Below, in pieces: positions 44,420 to 53,926 of a stretch of DNA of 61,042 nt. A program made the position numbers and the translations under genes. The stretch comes from Planctomycetia bacterium (GTDB lineage: Bacteria > Planctomycetota > UBA8108 > SXIK01): NCBI GenBank assembly GCA_005772855.1, contig SXIK01000138.1, forward strand, positions 1 through 61,042. Direction: 5' to 3'. The notes under the pieces were generated by a model. That model saw only the letters and a list, made by a program, of their open reading frames with translations. It was not told where the DNA came from and searched no databases. Position 1 is the first letter of the stretch, and each line of letters begins with the position of its first letter.

Positions 44420-46207
44420 CTAATTGCCCATCGCGCCGCGGACGAGGTCAGTGACGGCCGTCAAGGATCCGTTCATGAACTCGATGAGGCCGTTCGGGAA
44501 GACGCCGAGGACGATGCAGAGGATTCCGAGCGGCGCGAGCGCCAGGACCTCGCGGAAGGAAACATCGGGGAATCGCTTGTATTCCTCGCGCTTCACCTCG
44601 CCCAGGTAGACACGCTGAATCGTCCAGAGGATGTAGACTGCGGCCAGAATAATCCCGAGGAGCGAGACGTAGACAATCCAGGGGGAGTGGATCCCCTGGG
44701 TCGTGGTGATCAGGCTGCCAGTAGCGCCGTCCCGAAAGTCGAACGCCCCCTGGAAGCAGAGGAATTCGCTGATGAATCCGTTCAGGCCGGGCAGCCCGAG
44801 CGAGGCAAAGAATCCGACGGTCGCGATGCCCGTGTACCAGGGCATCTGGAGAGCCATGCCTCCGAACCTGGTAAGGTCTCGATGGTGCGCACGGTCGTAG
44901 ACCACGCCCACGATGAGGAAGAGCATGGCGCTCGAGACCCCGTGGTTGATCATTTGAAGGACGGCCCCCGTGACGCCGGTATGGTTCAGCGCTGCGAGGC
45001 CAAGGAGCACATACCCCATGTGACTGACCGACGAGTAGGCGACCAGCTTCTTGAAGTCCTTTTGCGCAAGCGCGCAGAAGGCGCCGTAGACGATGTTGAT
45101 CATGCCCAGGACAGCAATGAGGGCGATGAAGAACTTGTCGGTGCCCGTGCCTGGCAGCATGGGGTAGGAGATCCGGAAGAGCCCGTAGCCGCCCATCTTG
45201 AGCAGGACTCCGGCCAGAATCACGCTGACTGCGGTCGGCGCCTCGACGTGCGCGTCGGGTAACCAGGTGTGGAACGGGAAGACGGGCACCTTGATCGCGA
45301 ACCCAATGAACAGCGCGACGAAAAGCAGCGAGGCAACGCCCGGGCTGAAACCCGGAGCAAGGTTCATCAAGGTGAGCATGTTGAACGTGTGCGGCTCCGT
45401 CATGAAATACATGACGAGCATCGCAACCAGCATGAGCACCGAACCCACGAGCGTGTAGATGAAAAACTTTATCGCCGCGTAAATGCGGTTCTCGCCGCCC
45501 CAGACCCCAATGAGGAAGTACATCGGGAGGAGGACGATCTCCCAGAAGACATAGAAGAGAAAGAAATCAAGCGCACAGAAGACGCCGATCAGTCCCGACT
45601 CGAGGAGCAAGAAGAGCACGAAGTAGCCCTTCGTACCCTTGTCGATATTCCAGGACCAGACGAAACAGAGGACGCACAGGAGCGTCGTCAATGCCACAAG
45701 CGGCAAGCTCAAGCCGTCAACACCCACGAAGTAATTGATCTTGAACCGCTGAATCCAGGGCAGATACTCGACGAACTTGATGTGGGTGGTCAGACTCACG
45801 CTCTTTGCCAGGATCAACTCGGCTGCCTGCTCCCAGGCCTCCTGAGCGCCAGGCGTGAATTCGCTGAAGACAGTGGGTTTCACCAGGATTGACCGACCGT
45901 TTTCGATCCTTGGGGTCAGGAAATCCGCGCGCCAGCGTTCCTTCCCCTGGGGACCAACGCTGTAAGCGGGTCCCAGCGCCGCGCCGTCAAGGATCCTCTC
46001 AATTCGCTCCTCGAGCACCCGATCGGCGCCACCGGGCGCGCTTTCGCCCAGCATGTAGCCCCGGACAAGCCCGATGGAGATCAGAAAGGTCACGAAGGCG
46101 CCAAGGAGACTGACCGTCTTGATCAGGCCCTTGAGCGAGGAAGGGATCAAGAGCAAGACTCCTGCGGTCAAGAGCGGTAGGAAGATACACCAGGTAATAC
46201 TGGTCAT
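44420..46207 (-). CDS. nuoM: NADH-quinone oxidoreductase subunit M with a large loop insertion
   Basis: The 595-residue protein is the second antiporter-like subunit. The conserved core is clear: FVGVDGLSLPLVALTTLLC near residue 160, VFPFHTWLPDAHVEAPTAVS near 315 and KLVAYSSVSHMGYVLLGL near 385. Between the second helix (about residue 48) and PWIQRFKINYFVG lies an extra hydrophilic segment of about 90 residues (from SAPGGADRVLEERIERIL to SLTTHIKFVEYL) that ordinary NuoM (about 500 residues) lacks. The insertion should sit on one side of the membrane, probably the periplasm. It is 39 bases after nuoL. Confidence 0.95.
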   Translation of the reverse strand: MTSITWCIFLPLLTAGVLLLIPSSLKGLIKTVSLLGAFVTFLISIGLVRGYMLGESAPGGADRVLEERIERILDGAALGPAYSVGPQGKERWRADFLTPRIENGRSILVKPTVFSEFTPGAQEAWEQAAELILAKSVSLTTHIKFVEYLPWIQRFKINYFVGVDGLSLPLVALTTLLCVLCFVWSWNIDKGTKGYFVLFLLLESGLIGVFCALDFFLFYVFWEIVLLPMYFLIGVWGGENRIYAAIKFFIYTLVGSVLMLVAMLVMYFMTEPHTFNMLTLMNLAPGFSPGVASLLFVALFIGFAIKVPVFPFHTWLPDAHVEAPTAVSVILAGVLLKMGGYGLFRISYPMLPGTGTDKFFIALIAVLGMINIVYGAFCALAQKDFKKLVAYSSVSHMGYVLLGLAALNHTGVTGAVLQMINHGVSSAMLFLIVGVVYDRAHHRDLTRFGGMALQMPWYTGIATVGFFASLGLPGLNGFISEFLCFQGAFDFRDGATGSLITTTQGIHSPWIVYVSLLGIILAAVYILWTIQRVYLGEVKREEYKRFPDVSFREVLALAPLGILCIVLGVFPNGLIEFMNGSLTAVTDLVRGAMGN

Positions 46208-46246
46208 GACTGGCTCGAAACTAAAGGGGACGAGGGTGCCAAGTTG

Positions 46247-48517
46247 TTACTGAAAAATCCTGACGAGGACGATGAAGCCTGAAACCAGGAATACGCCGGC
46301 AAATATGAAGACCGAGGCGTAGACGTACTCCTGGAGGAAGCCTGTTTGAAGCCGGCGCAGGCGATCACCGCTTCTGAGGCTCAGATTGCCGATACCCCGC
46401 ACGGCACCGTCGACTCCATGGTGGTCCACTGTTCCCGAGACGCTGAGAGCGTACTGGCACAGAGTACCCCAGAGGTTCACAAAGCCGTCCACGACGTACC
46501 TGTCAAAGGCGCCCGCCGCGATCTGGAACATGTGCATCAAGCGAAGGGCGACCCAGGTCCACAGACGGTCAACGTACCAGAGGTTCTTCAGGAAGACCTG
46601 AATACCCCCCAGAAGCGTGCCCGGCCGAAGCACCTGCTTGCGGTAAAACGGCCCAAAGGGCAGAAAAAATAGGCTCGCCAGGCTGATGCCGGCGAGGAAC
46701 ATTGCGATCGAAGCTCCCATCACGAGGTGATGGTTGTGCGGGTCATGGAGGATCTTGTGAAACTCCTCGAGGGCCACTTCGCTCCCCGGCGCAAAGAGCG
46801 CGACGGACGACACCCTCTGCGCGAACCACTCGCTGTTGAACTGTGGAAGGCCCATGCCCGGAAGACCAATACCCCCCGCAACGACCGACAGCAGCGCCAA
46901 CACGCAAAGCGGGAGGGTCATCGTCCAGGGTGACTCCTGCGCGTGGTCGAAGGCGTGCTGATCGCGCGGTTCTCCGTGGAAGACCCCGAAGAAGAGGCGA
47001 AACATGTAGAAGGCCGTCATACCCGCGGTCAAGATCCCGAAGATGAACGGCAGAGCCGCGAGTATCTGCGGAAACCTGTGCGAGGCTTCGTTGTGGTGCA
47101 GGAAGGCCAGCGCCTGGCCAAGGATCGCCTCCTTGGAATAAAACCCTGACAGGAACGGTAGACCGGCTATGGCAAAGGTGCCAATACCGAATGTGAGCCA
47201 GGTAATGGGCAGTTTTTTCCTGAGTCCACCCATGCGTGACATCTCCTGCTCGTGGTGCATGGCGCGAATCACGCTGCCCGAGCCGAGGAACAGGAGCGCC
47301 TTGAAAAAGGCGTGCGTGGTGAGGTGGAAAAGGCCCGCGCTCACGCTGCCCACACCGAGGCCGATCATCATGTATCCCAGCTGGGAGACAGTGGAGTAGG
47401 CAAGGACCTTCTTGATGTCCGTTTGCGCAAAGGCGATCGTCGCGGCAAAGAAAGCAGTGAAGCCGCCCGTCAAGGCGACCACGAGGAGCACCGGGCTCGA
47501 GACGAAATCACCGTCGAAGTAAGGCATCCCGGCCATGAACGGAAACATGCGCCCGACGAGGTAAACACCAGCCGCGACCATGGTCGCGGCGTGGATGAGC
47601 GCGCTCACCGGCGTCGGTCCTTCCATGGCGTCCGGAAGCCAGACGTGCAGTGGAAACTGGGCGGACTTGCCAACCGGCCCGAAGAAGAGGCAGATTCCGA
47701 TCGCAGCCAGGAACCAGGGGCCATAGGCCGTCCATTTCCCATCCCGGACGCTGGCGAAGATCGCATCGAACTCCAGGGAGCCTGCAACGCAGTAAATCGC
47801 CAGAATCGCAATGAAAAAGCCCAGGTCTCCAAGCCGAGTCGTCATGAAGGCCTTGATCGCCGCCTGCTGAGCCGACTTCTTCTCGAAGTAGAACCCGATC
47901 AGAAAGTAGGAGCAGAGGCCCACCAGCTCCCAAAACATGAAGAGGAATAGCAGATTGCTCGTGATGCAAAGTCCCAGCATCGAAAACGTGAAGAGGCCGA
48001 GAAAGGCAAAGAAGCGGTTGTAGCGCTTCTCGCCGTGCATGTAACCCATGGAGAAGAGGTGGACCAGGAAGCTCACGAGGGTCACGACGAAGAGCATGAC
48101 GATGGTGAGGTTGTCGACCAGGATGCCGAAGTCGAGGTGGAAGCCCACGGCGGGAGCAACCGCGTTGCCGCCGGAGTCAGCGCTGGGCTGTGATGGGTGC
48201 CCCACATGCATCCAGCTCCGGCCATCCTCCTGAATCACCTGGCCCCCGGCATCCGTGCGCAAGAGAGGAAACCATCGCTGAGCCTCAACTCCGTGGTGGG
48301 TCTCTTTCCCATGCTCGAAGTGTCCGGTCAGGAGCAGGAAGGTCATGTAGCCGGCGATTGCCAGCGAACCACCGATAAACAGGGTCGGGATCCAATCGCC
48401 CTGCCGCTTCACCGGCGGGATGCGCTTCCCGAAAAAGATCTGGATCACAAACCCAATCAAGGGCAGGACCAGAATCACAAGCGCCAGCTTGCAGAGAAGT
48501 GTTTCCTTGGTGTTCAT
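46247..48517 (-). CDS. nuoL: NADH-quinone oxidoreductase subunit L with extra loops
   Basis: The 756-residue protein is the distal antiporter-like subunit with the long lateral helix. Recognisable parts are FGILVDNLTIVMLFVVTLVS near residue 128, GPVGKSAQFPLHVWLPDAME near 265, LAYSTVSQLGYMMIGLGVG near 360 and the C-terminal amphipathic region ending in a last membrane helix. Ordinary NuoL has about 610-650 residues. Here a loop of about 60 residues (EHGKETHHGVEAQRWF onward) precedes the GILVDNLT block, and the C-terminal part is longer. It lies 16 bases after nuoK. Confidence 0.95.
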   Translation of the reverse strand: MNTKETLLCKLALVILVLPLIGFVIQIFFGKRIPPVKRQGDWIPTLFIGGSLAIAGYMTFLLLTGHFEHGKETHHGVEAQRWFPLLRTDAGGQVIQEDGRSWMHVGHPSQPSADSGGNAVAPAVGFHLDFGILVDNLTIVMLFVVTLVSFLVHLFSMGYMHGEKRYNRFFAFLGLFTFSMLGLCITSNLLFLFMFWELVGLCSYFLIGFYFEKKSAQQAAIKAFMTTRLGDLGFFIAILAIYCVAGSLEFDAIFASVRDGKWTAYGPWFLAAIGICLFFGPVGKSAQFPLHVWLPDAMEGPTPVSALIHAATMVAAGVYLVGRMFPFMAGMPYFDGDFVSSPVLLVVALTGGFTAFFAATIAFAQTDIKKVLAYSTVSQLGYMMIGLGVGSVSAGLFHLTTHAFFKALLFLGSGSVIRAMHHEQEMSRMGGLRKKLPITWLTFGIGTFAIAGLPFLSGFYSKEAILGQALAFLHHNEASHRFPQILAALPFIFGILTAGMTAFYMFRLFFGVFHGEPRDQHAFDHAQESPWTMTLPLCVLALLSVVAGGIGLPGMGLPQFNSEWFAQRVSSVALFAPGSEVALEEFHKILHDPHNHHLVMGASIAMFLAGISLASLFFLPFGPFYRKQVLRPGTLLGGIQVFLKNLWYVDRLWTWVALRLMHMFQIAAGAFDRYVVDGFVNLWGTLCQYALSVSGTVDHHGVDGAVRGIGNLSLRSGDRLRRLQTGFLQEYVYASVFIFAGVFLVSGFIVLVRIFQ

Positions 48518-48533
48518 GGGCGTCTGGGGACGA

Positions 48534-48941
48534 CTAACCTTTGAGAGACTTCGCCTCGTCCACTTCGATCGTGTTGAGGCTGTTAAAAATATTCAAGATG
48601 ATGGCGAGAGCCAGCGAGGCCTCGGCGGCCGCGATAACGATCAGGAACAACGTCACCATCTGGCCATCGATTCGGTCAGCTGCGACATACTTCCCAAACG
48701 CAACAAAATTGAGCCCCGCCGAGTTCAAGATCAGCTCCAGACCCATGAGGAGCACGATCGCATTCCTGCGGATGATGATGACCATGATGCCGATACCAAA
48801 GACGAGTGCGCTGACGACCAGGTAGTGGTGGAGCCCGATCGAGCTTTCAAGCACCGTGGCAGCCGCATTCGCTGCCGGAACACCTTCCGCCCCGAGAGTG
48901 GAAAGCACTACCTGTAAACCTTGAAACAGACCGGGGGTCAT
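48534..48941 (-). CDS. nuoK: NADH-quinone oxidoreductase subunit K
   Basis: The protein has 135 residues and three membrane helices. The glutamate-bearing second helix is seen in IVLLMGLELILNSAGLNFVA near residue 65 and the third in VTLFLIVIAAAEASLALAI near 95; these two membrane glutamates are required for proton translocation in the family. Ordinary NuoK has about 100 residues; the extra 30 are at the N-terminus (QVVLSTLGAEGVPAANAAAT). The start overlaps the nuoJ stop by four bases, which supports the longer start. Confidence 0.95.
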   Translation of the reverse strand: MTPGLFQGLQVVLSTLGAEGVPAANAAATVLESSIGLHHYLVVSALVFGIGIMVIIIRRNAIVLLMGLELILNSAGLNFVAFGKYVAADRIDGQMVTLFLIVIAAAEASLALAIILNIFNSLNTIEVDEAKSLKG

Positions 48942-49498
48942 TCCAATCGTCCTTCTGCATTGCTGTCGGACAACTCAGCCTGGCCGTCCGGCGCACCAGG
49001 AGCTTGCACCCTGGCAATATAGGTGGCCCCCACCATGGCGGCGAGAAGAAGAATCGAGACCGCCTCGAAGGGCAAAATGTAGGTGCTCAAGAGCTTGATA
49101 CCGATCACGGGCGTATCCGGCTCCGTCACCGGCACCGGTGGATGAGTTTTCCAGGGATTCTGCAAGGCAATGAAGAGCAGCGCCGCCATGAGGAGCAGCC
49201 CGGCAAAGAATCCGGGGACCGCCAGGGCGGGCCCCACCTTCTCGCGCACGGGGATGTCGGAGCGTTGGGTCAACATCACGCCAAAGAGGAAGAGGATCAA
49301 GATTCCACCAATGTAGACCATCACCTGCGTGAAGCCGAGGAAGGCAGCGTTTAGCTGAAGGTAGAGCCCGGCGAACCCCGCGAGACTCCCCAGGAGCAGG
49401 AACGCCATGCGCACGATGCTCCTGGTAAACAGGATCAAGAATGCAGGCACCACCGCGGTCGTGGCAAAAACCCAGAATATCGAATCGCTGAAGCTCAT
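48938..49498 (-). CDS. nuoJ: NADH-quinone oxidoreductase subunit J
   Basis: The 186-residue protein has five membrane helices. The family block GFAGLYLQLNAAFLGFTQVMVYIGGILILFLFGVML appears near residues 40-75; its tyrosine/glycine-rich third helix forms the pi-bulge region of complex I. Then follow a hydrophilic loop with TQRSDIPVREKVG and a last helix in LPFEAVSILLLAAMVGATYI. The length matches bacterial NuoJ. It follows nuoI by 87 bases and overlaps nuoK. Confidence 0.94.
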   Translation of the reverse strand: MSFSDSIFWVFATTAVVPAFLILFTRSIVRMAFLLLGSLAGFAGLYLQLNAAFLGFTQVMVYIGGILILFLFGVMLTQRSDIPVREKVGPALAVPGFFAGLLLMAALLFIALQNPWKTHPPVPVTEPDTPVIGIKLLSTYILPFEAVSILLLAAMVGATYIARVQAPGAPDGQAELSDSNAEGRLE

Positions 49499-49585
49499 GA
49501 ACTATCTCGATTCAAACTGTATCGGGCGGGCAGAAAAGGCCGAAGGTTTACTCGATCTCACCCAAAGCAGCAAGACCTCTCACGC

Positions 49586-50182
49586 TCACTTGGGCGGCGA
49601 CGCTGCCCCCTGAGCCGCCTTGGCCAGAGCGGCCTTGGCCTTCTCGTCGGCCTCACGCTGTTTCTTCTCGCTGATGAGGCGCTCGTTTTCTTCTCGGGCC
49701 CACAAGACGAACTTCTCGTCCTCCTCGGTGTAGACCTCGTCCGTCAGTAAATTTTTCTCCATCAGGGTTCGGTCCGTCGCGTGGTAGTCAAAGCCCGGGC
49801 CAAGGTAGATACACTTGGGCGGACACGGCTCCTCGCAGAGACCGCAAAAGATGCACACGGTGTAGTCCACAGTGAACTTGGAGAGAGTGGCCTTCTGGCC
49901 CCGATAGCCGCCCTGAAGCGGGCCATCAGCACCTCGGGTCCCCTCGATATAAATACACTCGACCGGGCAGATCTCGGAGCACTTCCAGCACATGACGCAC
50001 TTCTCGGTCTCGAGGTAATGGATCCCTCGGTGCCGGGGCGGGATGAAGTCGCGCTCCCTCGGATACTGGACCGTGGCGAGGTTCTTCTTGTGCTGAATAA
50101 AGTACCGCATCGTGATGCCCATGCCGATAGCGATCGACTTGGCGACCTTGAAAATATCTGTGAAGTAGTTGCCGGCTGTCAT
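49586..50182 (-). CDS. nuoI: NADH-quinone oxidoreductase subunit I
   Basis: The 198-residue protein is the two-cluster ferredoxin-like subunit that links the peripheral and membrane arms. Two complete [4Fe-4S] motifs are present: CVMCWKCSEICP near residue 62 and CIFCGLCEEPCPPKC near 110. The C-terminal 50 residues are a charged, Lys/Glu/Ala-rich helix longer than usual. On the minus strand the leader consists of two direct repeats of CAACAACAGC and shows no purine-rich ribosome site. An alternative start was not found that keeps the N-terminal helix. Confidence 0.95.
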   Translation of the reverse strand: MTAGNYFTDIFKVAKSIAIGMGITMRYFIQHKKNLATVQYPRERDFIPPRHRGIHYLETEKCVMCWKCSEICPVECIYIEGTRGADGPLQGGYRGQKATLSKFTVDYTVCIFCGLCEEPCPPKCIYLGPGFDYHATDRTLMEKNLLTDEVYTEEDEKFVLWAREENERLISEKKQREADEKAKAALAKAAQGAASPPK

Positions 50183-50233
50183 TGGCTGTTGTTGGCTGTT
50201 GTTGGAGACCCAGTTAGATAGGGATCCAGTCTG

Positions 50234-51583
50234 TCAGAACCCGAGTAAGGCCGGAAGACCATAGAGACCGCTGCCCCCACAAGCCAGGTGCCAGAGGGTC
50301 GAGCCCACCAGGCAGACCAGCGAGACGGGAAGGAGCACCTTCCAGCACAGGTGCATCATCTGGTCGAGGCGAACGCGGGGCAGCGTCCATCGCACCCAGA
50401 CCTGAACGAACACCAGGAACACGGCCTTCGAGACGAAGACCGAAGCTTTCAACAGAAAACCCAGGAGGCTCGCGATGGGGGACGAGGTCGGGCTCATGCC
50501 GAGGTCGTCGAGGAAGGGAAGGCCCGTCCACCACCCACCAAAGAAGAGGACCACGGCCACCGCAGAGACGAGGTACATCGCCGCGTACTCCGAGAGGAAG
50601 AAGAGCCCGAACCGCATGCCCGAGTACTCGGTGTGGAAGCCACAGACCAATTCCGACTCGGCCTCGGGAAGGTCGAAGGGAGCTCGCTTGCACTCGGCAA
50701 GGCTCGCGATCAGGTAGACGATGGAGAGCACCGTGAGGAACGGATTCTCGAGAACGTACCAGTGGAAGAACCAGCCCCGCTGAGCGGCCACGATCTCCTG
50801 GAGGGACATGCTTCCAGCGGAGACAATCACGGCAACGAAGGCAATCCCGATGGGAATCTCGTAGCTCACCATCTGCGTCGCGGTCCGAATCGTGCCGAAG
50901 AGGGACCACTTGTTGTTCGAGGCCCACCCGGCCATGATCACGCCGATTACTTCCACCGAGCCCACCGCGGCCACGAAGAAGAGGCCCAGGTCCAGATCGC
51001 TTGCCGTGAGGTTTTGACCAAAGGGCAGCGGGACGAAGCGCATGAGGACACCCGTAAAGACCAGGATCGGGGCCAGGATGAAAAGTGGCCTGTCCGCAAG
51101 CCGAGGAATGATATCCTCCTTGGCGGTTAGCTTGATACCGTCGGCAATGCTCTGGAGAAGGCCATGGGGGCCCACCTCCATCGGACCCAGGCGGCACTGA
51201 ATGTGCGCCGAGACCTTTCGTTCAAGCCAGACCGCAAAGAGCGCGTAGACGTTGATGAAGCCAAAGACGAGCGCGCAGACAAGGAGGAGTGTCACTGCCA
51301 CGAGAAGCCACTCGGGCACCGTGAAGGGCAGGTAGGGATCGATCACCTGGTTCCAGAGGGCTTCGATCCAGATACCCCCTTGATCGGCATTCGTGCCGCG
51401 TTCCCGGGCGAGGGCACGGGCCGCACCGGCGATATCGACCGATTCACCCTGGGCCATGGAAGCCTCGGCGGCAGCCTCCTGGGCGGCAACGGCCAAAGCC
51501 GCGTCTCCCGAGGCCGGAGCTGCCGGATCGGCCGTCTGCCCGAGCAGAAGAAAACCTGTCAACAAGACGCCAGCAGCGCTCAC
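50234..51583 (-). CDS. nuoH: NADH-quinone oxidoreductase subunit H with a long N-terminal extension
   Basis: The 449-residue protein is the membrane subunit forming the quinone-site floor. The core begins at PEWLLVAVTLLLVCALVFGF near residue 90 and includes WLERKVSAHIQCRLGPMEVG near 117, DGIKLTAKEDIIP near 148 and RAPFDLPEAESELVCGFHTE near 315. About 85 residues precede the first conserved helix: a hydrophobic segment (AGVLLTGFLLLG) and then an Ala/Glu-rich stretch. Ordinary NuoH (about 325-350) lacks this. The GTG start overlaps the nuoD stop as GTGA and has GGAGGTGG just upstream, so the extension looks real. Confidence 0.95.
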   Translation of the reverse strand: MSAAGVLLTGFLLLGQTADPAAPASGDAALAVAAQEAAAEASMAQGESVDIAGAARALARERGTNADQGGIWIEALWNQVIDPYLPFTVPEWLLVAVTLLLVCALVFGFINVYALFAVWLERKVSAHIQCRLGPMEVGPHGLLQSIADGIKLTAKEDIIPRLADRPLFILAPILVFTGVLMRFVPLPFGQNLTASDLDLGLFFVAAVGSVEVIGVIMAGWASNNKWSLFGTIRTATQMVSYEIPIGIAFVAVIVSAGSMSLQEIVAAQRGWFFHWYVLENPFLTVLSIVYLIASLAECKRAPFDLPEAESELVCGFHTEYSGMRFGLFFLSEYAAMYLVSAVAVVLFFGGWWTGLPFLDDLGMSPTSSPIASLLGFLLKASVFVSKAVFLVFVQVWVRWTLPRVRLDQMMHLCWKVLLPVSLVCLVGSTLWHLACGGSGLYGLPALLGF

Positions 51584-52710
51584 CGGTCCACCTCCCCCAT
51601 GACGATATCGAGGCTGCCAATGATCGCGACCATGTCCGCCACCATGCAGTCCCCCCTGGAAGTCAAGGCGTCGAGCACGCTGATATTGCAGAAGGAAGGG
51701 CCCCGAGCCTTGACGCGGTAGGGCTTCGTGGTCCCGTCGGAAACGATATAGAAACCAACCTCGCCCCGCGCCCCTTCAATCTTGTGGTACACCTCGCCCT
51801 TCGGTGGCTTGACGCCGCGGAAGGCTTTCTTGTCGCAAAAGTCTCCGGCGGGAATATCGGCAAGAGCCTGACGGATGATCTTGACGCTCTCCGTCATCTC
51901 CAGGACTCGAACCATGTACCGATCCCAGCAGTCGCCGAGTGCGCCCATTTCGCCCGTCCCGACGGGAATGTCGAATTCGAAACGGTCGTAGATCGAGTAG
52001 GGCTCGTCCTTGCGCAGGTCACGCTTGACTCCAGAGCCACGCAGCGACGGTCCCGTGACCCCATAGCTGAGGGCAAGGTCCGCGGGAAGCACCCCCACCT
52101 TGGCCGTGCGGGAGATGAAAATTCCGTTGTAGCTCAGAAGCTCGTTATATTCCTTGATGGTATCTGGCTCGAAGTAGTCGCAGAAACGCTGGATGTCAGC
52201 CAGAATTTCCTCCGTGATATCGAACGTGACGCCACCGACACGCACGTAGCTGTAATTGAGCCGCTGGCCGCAAAGCTTCTCGAAGATCTTGAGAATCATT
52301 TCGCGATCGCGGAAGGCATAAAGGAAGGGCGTGATCGCGCCAATGTCCATGCCATACGTGCCGAAGGCCAGGAGGTGGCTCGCAATGCGGTTGAGCTCCG
52401 TGACGATCACGCGGATATACTGGGCTCGCTCGGGCACCTCGAGCTTCATGAGCTTCTCGACCGTCTGCGCGTAGCCAAGGTTGTTGGCCATTGCGCAGAG
52501 GTAGTCCATCCGGTCCGTGTAGGGCACCACCTGAATGTAGGTGTTGTTCTCGGCCACCTTCTCGAAACAGCGGTGGAGGTAGCCAATGTGGGACTCGCTC
52601 TCGAGCACCATCTCCCCGTCGGTACGGATCACCACCCGAAACACCCCGTGCGTGCTTGGGTGCTGCGGCCCCATGTTGAGGAGCATTTCTTCTGTCTTGA
52701 TATCAGGCAT
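51580..52710 (-). CDS. nuoD: NADH-quinone oxidoreductase subunit D
   Basis: The 376-residue protein is the hydrogenase-related 49-kDa-type subunit that lines the quinone pocket. It shows MGPQHPSTHGVFRV near residue 13 (with the quinone-site His), EKVAENNTYIQVVPYTDRMDY near 50, IVTELNRIASHLLAFGTYGMDIGA near 105, GPSLRGSGVKRDLRKDEPY near 220, and the C-terminal LDIVMGEVDR. The length matches stand-alone NuoD, so it is not fused to NuoC. It is 39 bases after nuoC. Confidence 0.96.
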   Translation of the reverse strand: MPDIKTEEMLLNMGPQHPSTHGVFRVVIRTDGEMVLESESHIGYLHRCFEKVAENNTYIQVVPYTDRMDYLCAMANNLGYAQTVEKLMKLEVPERAQYIRVIVTELNRIASHLLAFGTYGMDIGAITPFLYAFRDREMILKIFEKLCGQRLNYSYVRVGGVTFDITEEILADIQRFCDYFEPDTIKEYNELLSYNGIFISRTAKVGVLPADLALSYGVTGPSLRGSGVKRDLRKDEPYSIYDRFEFDIPVGTGEMGALGDCWDRYMVRVLEMTESVKIIRQALADIPAGDFCDKKAFRGVKPPKGEVYHKIEGARGEVGFYIVSDGTTKPYRVKARGPSFCNISVLDALTSRGDCMVADMVAIIGSLDIVMGEVDR

Positions 52711-52749
52711 GAAGCCGTCCGCCTCTGGATGGATCCAAATTCATTGGCC

Positions 52750-53238
52750 CTAGTAAATTACGTTCTTGATCCCGCGATAGGTCTCCGGCATGACGTAATC
52801 CCGACGCAGCGGGTAGCCGACCCAATCCTCGGCGCAAAGAATGCGCGTCAGGTTGTGGTGGCCCTCGAACGTGACCCCGAGAAGGTCGAACGTCTCGCGC
52901 TCGTGCCAGTCCATCGTCTTCCATACACTTTCGACGCTCGCAATGCGTGGATTGTCTCGCGGAAGAGCAGCCTTCACGACAAGCCAGTGCCGGTTCGGCG
53001 TGGAGTCGAGACAGTAAATCAGCTCGATGACCTTGCGGTCGGGATAGTCCACCCCTGTCAAGCAACTCAGAAGGTCGAAACGGAGGCGCTGGTCGTCGCG
53101 ACAAAAGAACGCGATCTCTTCCCACGCGTCCGGGCGAATCACAACGAAGGGCTCCGCGGCTTCGACGTGGTCCTCAAGAACCGCATCGCCAAATTTTTCT
53201 TTCAAGATTCCGTGGATCTCGGATCGTTCAAGTCCCAT
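52750..53238 (-). CDS. nuoC: NADH-quinone oxidoreductase subunit C
   Basis: The 162-residue protein is the 30-kDa-type peripheral subunit. Typical elements are RFDLLSCLTGVDYPDRKVIELIY near residue 55, WHERETFDLLGVTFEGHHNL near 110 and the family signature RILCAEDWVGYPLRRDY near 132. It is followed by nuoD after 39 bases and preceded by nuoB (92 bases). Confidence 0.95.
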   Translation of the reverse strand: MGLERSEIHGILKEKFGDAVLEDHVEAAEPFVVIRPDAWEEIAFFCRDDQRLRFDLLSCLTGVDYPDRKVIELIYCLDSTPNRHWLVVKAALPRDNPRIASVESVWKTMDWHERETFDLLGVTFEGHHNLTRILCAEDWVGYPLRRDYVMPETYRGIKNVIY

Positions 53239-53330
53239 TGTGTCGGTTCCTCGGTCCCGCGATCATCCGTGCTGCGCTCCCGCGGAGCTGGCTTCCCGCC
53301 TTGAAAGCCTCCGCGGCACGTTCTGGTTCA

Positions 53331-53873
53331 CTAAACCGCCTGCGGCACGTAGACCTCAGGCTTGGTGGTACGACGGGTCCGATCGAGAATCTTCTCTCGC
53401 TTCATCAGCTTCTGGACCTTGAAGAGCGCCTCAAGAAGTGCCTCGGGCCGTGGCGGGCAACCGGGCACGTAGACGTCCACGGGCAGGATCAGATCAACGC
53501 CCTTGACCACATGATAGCCGTACTTCACGTACGGCCCACCCCGGATCACGCAGCCCCCCATGGCAATGACGTACTTGGGCTCGGGCATCTGGTCGTAGAG
53601 TCTCTTGACCCTCGGAGCCATCTTGTGCGTCACCGTGCCAGCCACGATCATGAGATCAGCCTGGCGGGGTGTGGCTCGAAAGGCCTCCGAACCAAAGCGG
53701 GCGATATCGTATTTCGAGGCGCCAACCGCCATCATCTCGATCGCACAGCAAGCCAGACCAAACGTGAGCGGCCAAACGGAGTTGGCTCGTGTCAAGTTCA
53801 CCAAGTCGTCGACCGTCTGGAGGAATACGACGTCCTTGATCAGCGGATCGGGGTTCAGGTTTTCGAGGGTCAT
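53331..53873 (-). CDS. nuoB: NADH-quinone oxidoreductase subunit B
   Basis: The 180-residue protein carries cluster N2, the terminal [4Fe-4S] centre before quinone. The tandem-cysteine motif is in [14 protein letters not shown] near residue 43; the other ligands are in [10 protein letters not shown] near 107 and [17 protein letters not shown] near 137. SPRQAD-type residues appear as [18 protein letters not shown]. All four ligands are present. The gene follows nuoA by 53 bases. Confidence 0.96.
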   Translation of the reverse strand: MTLENLNPDPLIKDVVFLQTVDDLVNLTRANSVWPLTFGLACCAIEMMAVGASKYDIARFGSEAFRATPRQADLMIVAGTVTHKMAPRVKRLYDQMPEPKYVIAMGGCVIRGGPYVKYGYHVVKGVDLILPVDVYVPGCPPRPEALLEALFKVQKLMKREKILDRTRRTTKPEVYVPQAV

Positions 53874-53926
53874 TCTGATATTTCAGTCAGGTTGATTCGT
53901 CACGGCTCGCGCGCCCCGCCCTACTG

